Notes under the pieces: model-generated
What the model saw: the letters and a program-made list of their open reading frames with translations, nothing else
What the model was told of the DNA's origin: nothing
Databases searched by the model: none
Position numbers and translations under genes: made by a program
From: Pseudomonadota bacterium
Lineage (GTDB): Bacteria > Desulfobacterota > Desulfobacteria > Desulfobacterales > RPRI01
Direction: 5' to 3'
NCBI GenBank assembly: GCA_018901125.1
Contig: JAHIFE010000123.1
Coordinates: forward strand, 1 to 35,612
DNA length: 35,612 nucleotides
In this document: one piece after another, positions 34,541 through 35,612 of the stretch
Numbering within the stretch: position 1 is the first letter of the stretch
How the letters are laid out: every line of letters starts with the position of its first letter

Positions 34541-34694
34541 GTTCAAAATATTGAACGCATATAATCATATTAATATCAAAGCATTACATCATCACTTGCA
34601 AATGCTGGTTCAAAATATTGAACTTGCTGTTAGTATTATAAAATCTTAGAAATGATTTATTAATTAGAAATAAAAGAAATAGCTAATTGTAACT
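34541..34694 (+). promoter_or_regulatory. Upstream activator sites of sRNA copy 2
   Basis: Two identical perfect dyads GTTCAAAATATTGAAC lie at 34541-34556 and 34608-34623, 67 bases apart centre to centre, about 160 and 230 bases upstream of the predicted transcript start. A third weaker dyad ATGAATAATATTCAT lies at 34520-34534. A conserved block TAGCTAATTGTAACT (34680-34694) follows. The second dyad and the block have counterparts in copy 1. Paired dyads at this distance are typical binding sites of sigma-54 activators. Confidence 0.65.
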
Positions 34695-34752
34695 ATCTTG
34701 TATTTATAATAATAATGATTATATTGTATTAAAATTAAAAAAATAAACAGAA

Positions 34753-34770
34753 TTGGCAAGTTATTTGCTT
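34753..34770 (+). promoter_or_regulatory. Sigma-54 promoter of sRNA copy 2
   Basis: TTGGCAAGTTATTTGCTT has GG (34755-34756) and GC (34767-34768) separated by exactly 10 bases and near-perfect -24 and -12 boxes. It differs from copy 1 at one position (TTAT against ATAT in the spacer), while the flanking AT-rich DNA has diverged. Confidence 0.82.
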
Positions 34771-34778
34771 ATACTCAT

Positions 34779-34851
34779 ATTAACCCCAAAATAATTCTTT
34801 TTTCTCCTTAGCGGCCAACCGGATCAATACCGGCTGGCCGCTACCCTTTTT
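34779..34851 (+). ncRNA. Candidate sigma-54-dependent sRNA, copy 2
   Basis: A predicted transcript of about 73 nt starts 11-12 bases after the -12 box. It reads TTAACCCCAAAATAATTC, then a pyrimidine tract with TCTCCTTA (34803-34810), and ends in a hairpin (34810-34842; GCGGCCA pairing TGGCCGC, inner CCGG/CCGG) followed by CCCTTTTTG, a complete intrinsic terminator. The unpaired 5' part is the most conserved segment between the two copies, as expected for a target-pairing region. The gene-free stretch around it (34372-35185) contains nothing else that I can name. Confidence 0.75.
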
Positions 34852-35066
34852 GTCTCACTAACATTGGTAATTTTAGTTGCACCCGGTTTTTGAGTTCGTT
34901 TCTATTCTATATTTTGCGAAAAAAGCATGCAAAATCCGGAATATTTTTTTCAGATAGTAAAAAAGACATTTACAGGCCTTTCTTTTAAACGATTTTAATT
35001 ATTAATTTCCCGATTTTTATTTTTTATGTCCGATAATGGCAAGGAAATTGCTTTGCAAGTTTAGAT

Positions 35067-35103
35067 AAGACCTGGTTGTCTTGTGATTTGGAATACTGAT
35101 TGC
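35067..35103 (+). promoter_or_regulatory. Sigma-54-like promoter and dyad before the Cys-rich protein
   Basis: TTGGAATACTGATTGCGT (from 35088) has GG and GC 10 bases apart and a good -12 box, with a weaker -24 box. The perfect dyad AAGAC-CTGGTT-GTCTT (35067-35082) abuts it upstream. The predicted leader to the ATG at 35186 would be about 70 bases. Single occurrence, so support is modest. Confidence 0.4.
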
Positions 35104-35185
35104 GTATCTTAAATCCCAATATAGAGCTGACACAAGACATAAAGTATTTACTACTATAACATCACTATAATAACTGGAGGATAAG

Positions 35186-35398
35186 ATGGATTTTGCTTGC
35201 TTGAAAAAACTTGATTGCTATACCGGACATCTTAAGAAAAGTCCTTGCAGGGACTGTGAGTTGAAAAACAATCTTCCCGATTGTTTCGATGATTGCAACA
35301 TATTGAAACAATTACAGGCAAGTATAGCCGGTATTATACCATCCTCGAATAATTATTCGGAATTTGAAACATTTTCCGTACCCTATCACCAATCCTGA
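35186..35398 (+). CDS. Small Cys-rich protein, unknown function
   Basis: This 70-residue protein has six cysteines in the first 37 residues: Cys5, Cys11, then CRDC (21-24) and CFDDC (33-37). The spacing suggests a zinc-binding or disulfide knuckle, followed by a short helix (NILKQLQASIAGI) and a tail rich in Ser, Tyr and Phe. No signal peptide is present, so a cytoplasmic metal-binding or adaptor role is more likely than secretion. The ribosome site GGAGG lies 8 bases before the ATG. It is followed by a strong terminator and preceded by a sigma-54-like promoter, so it appears to be a single-gene unit. I do not recognise the family. Confidence 0.75.
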   Translation: MDFACLKKLDCYTGHLKKSPCRDCELKNNLPDCFDDCNILKQLQASIAGIIPSSNNYSEFETFSVPYHQS

Positions 35399-35420
35399 AC
35401 CATACTATAGATTAGAGATA

Positions 35421-35463
35421 AATATACCCGTCATCAGCTCAAGCCTATGACGGGTATATTTTA
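35421..35463 (+). terminator. Intrinsic terminator of the Cys-rich protein gene
   Basis: AATATACCCGTCAT (35421-35434) pairs perfectly with ATGACGGGTATATT (35447-35460) over 14 bases around a 12-base loop, and is followed by a T-rich stretch (TTTTATTT). It starts 22 bases after the stop codon. Confidence 0.9.
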
Positions 35464-35473
35464 TTTAATGGAT

Positions 35474-35612
35474 GAGCCAGTTTCAAAACGTCCCATTTTG
35501 GCCGATCTCTGCGTTGGATGAAAATTTTAATCCTCGAAATACTCCATGTATTCCTGCGGTTAAAATTTTCATCCGCCTTGACCTTGACCAAACTGAAACG
35601 TTTTGAAAGTGG
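35474..35612. mobile_element. 142-bp MITE family, copy cut by the window end
   Basis: It begins GAGCCAGTTTCAAAACGT and runs to within three bases of the expected end. Bases 35486-35612 are identical to 1-127 of the window. The 4-mer before it is GGAT, which does not match the CCTT that follows the copy at the window start. Confidence 0.88.

Noticed and set aside
1-35612. Circular plasmid or phage, suggested by identical 127-base ends
   Set aside because: The shared ends are inside a multi-copy repeat, the flanking 4-mers do not match as they do at intact copies, and there are no replication, partition or phage genes.

Overview
This is a chromosomal-looking stretch from an AT-rich Gram-negative bacterium, most likely a deltaproteobacterium of the Desulfobacterales type. 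That placement is inferred from gene content and style: a rhombosortase, a sigma-54 activator with several sigma-54-type promoters, a cytoplasmic molybdopterin oxidoreductase, a PbpC/alpha-2-macroglobulin pair and abundant small dispersed repeats. No rRNA, tRNA, CRISPR array, integrase or full transposase gene was found.

Layout. 1-3300: end of a dispersed repeat, a lipoprotein, the ABC-F ATPase Uup, a worn mini-repeat and a small DUF1232-like membrane protein. 3430-6228: potassium uptake operon trkA-trkH (minus strand). 6521-10946: a divergent unit with a sigma-54 activator facing a VIT/von Willebrand A surface protein whose C-terminus looks like a rhombosortase sorting signal, followed by the rhombosortase itself. 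11081-12043: secreted M15-type peptidase. 12084-16366: minus-strand operon of two methyltransferases and a molybdopterin oxidoreductase. 16890-18569: dynamin-like GTPase. 19178-21488: small membrane protein, then a MotB-MotA-like stator pair behind a sigma-54-like promoter. 21625-24887: flavodoxin, anchored isochorismatase-family hydrolase and small secreted proteins, interrupted by repeats. 25033-33107: alpha-2-macroglobulin and PbpC, translationally coupled. 33410-35398: a monooxygenase-fold protein, a 1.4 kb gene-free stretch, and a 70-residue Cys-rich protein.

The strongest new signal lies in non-coding DNA. Two regions, 18752-19009 (minus) and 34541-34851 (plus), are diverged copies of one module: dyad upstream sites, a conserved block, a near-consensus sigma-54 promoter (TTGGCA...TTTGCTT) and a short transcript of about 75 nt that carries an anti-Shine-Dalgarno stretch (TCTCCTTA) and ends in a GC-rich terminator hairpin. 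This is the layout of sigma-54-driven regulatory RNAs such as the Vibrio Qrr RNAs, but the sequence does not resemble them to my knowledge. The module is a good candidate for an undescribed sRNA family.

The second theme is two MITE-like families whose movement can be read directly. One is about 142 bp with GAGCCAGTTTCAAAACGT ends and 4-bp target duplications (AGGA, TCAC). The other has CAGGGTAACCGCATTTGGAA ends, 10-bp target duplications and variable interior repeats. One 142-bp copy replaced the stop codon of the flavodoxin gene, and another split a 32-codon reading frame. The first and last 127 bases of the window are identical and lie inside a copy of the 142-bp family. The flanking 4-mers do not match, so this looks like an assembly break in a repeat rather than a circular molecule.
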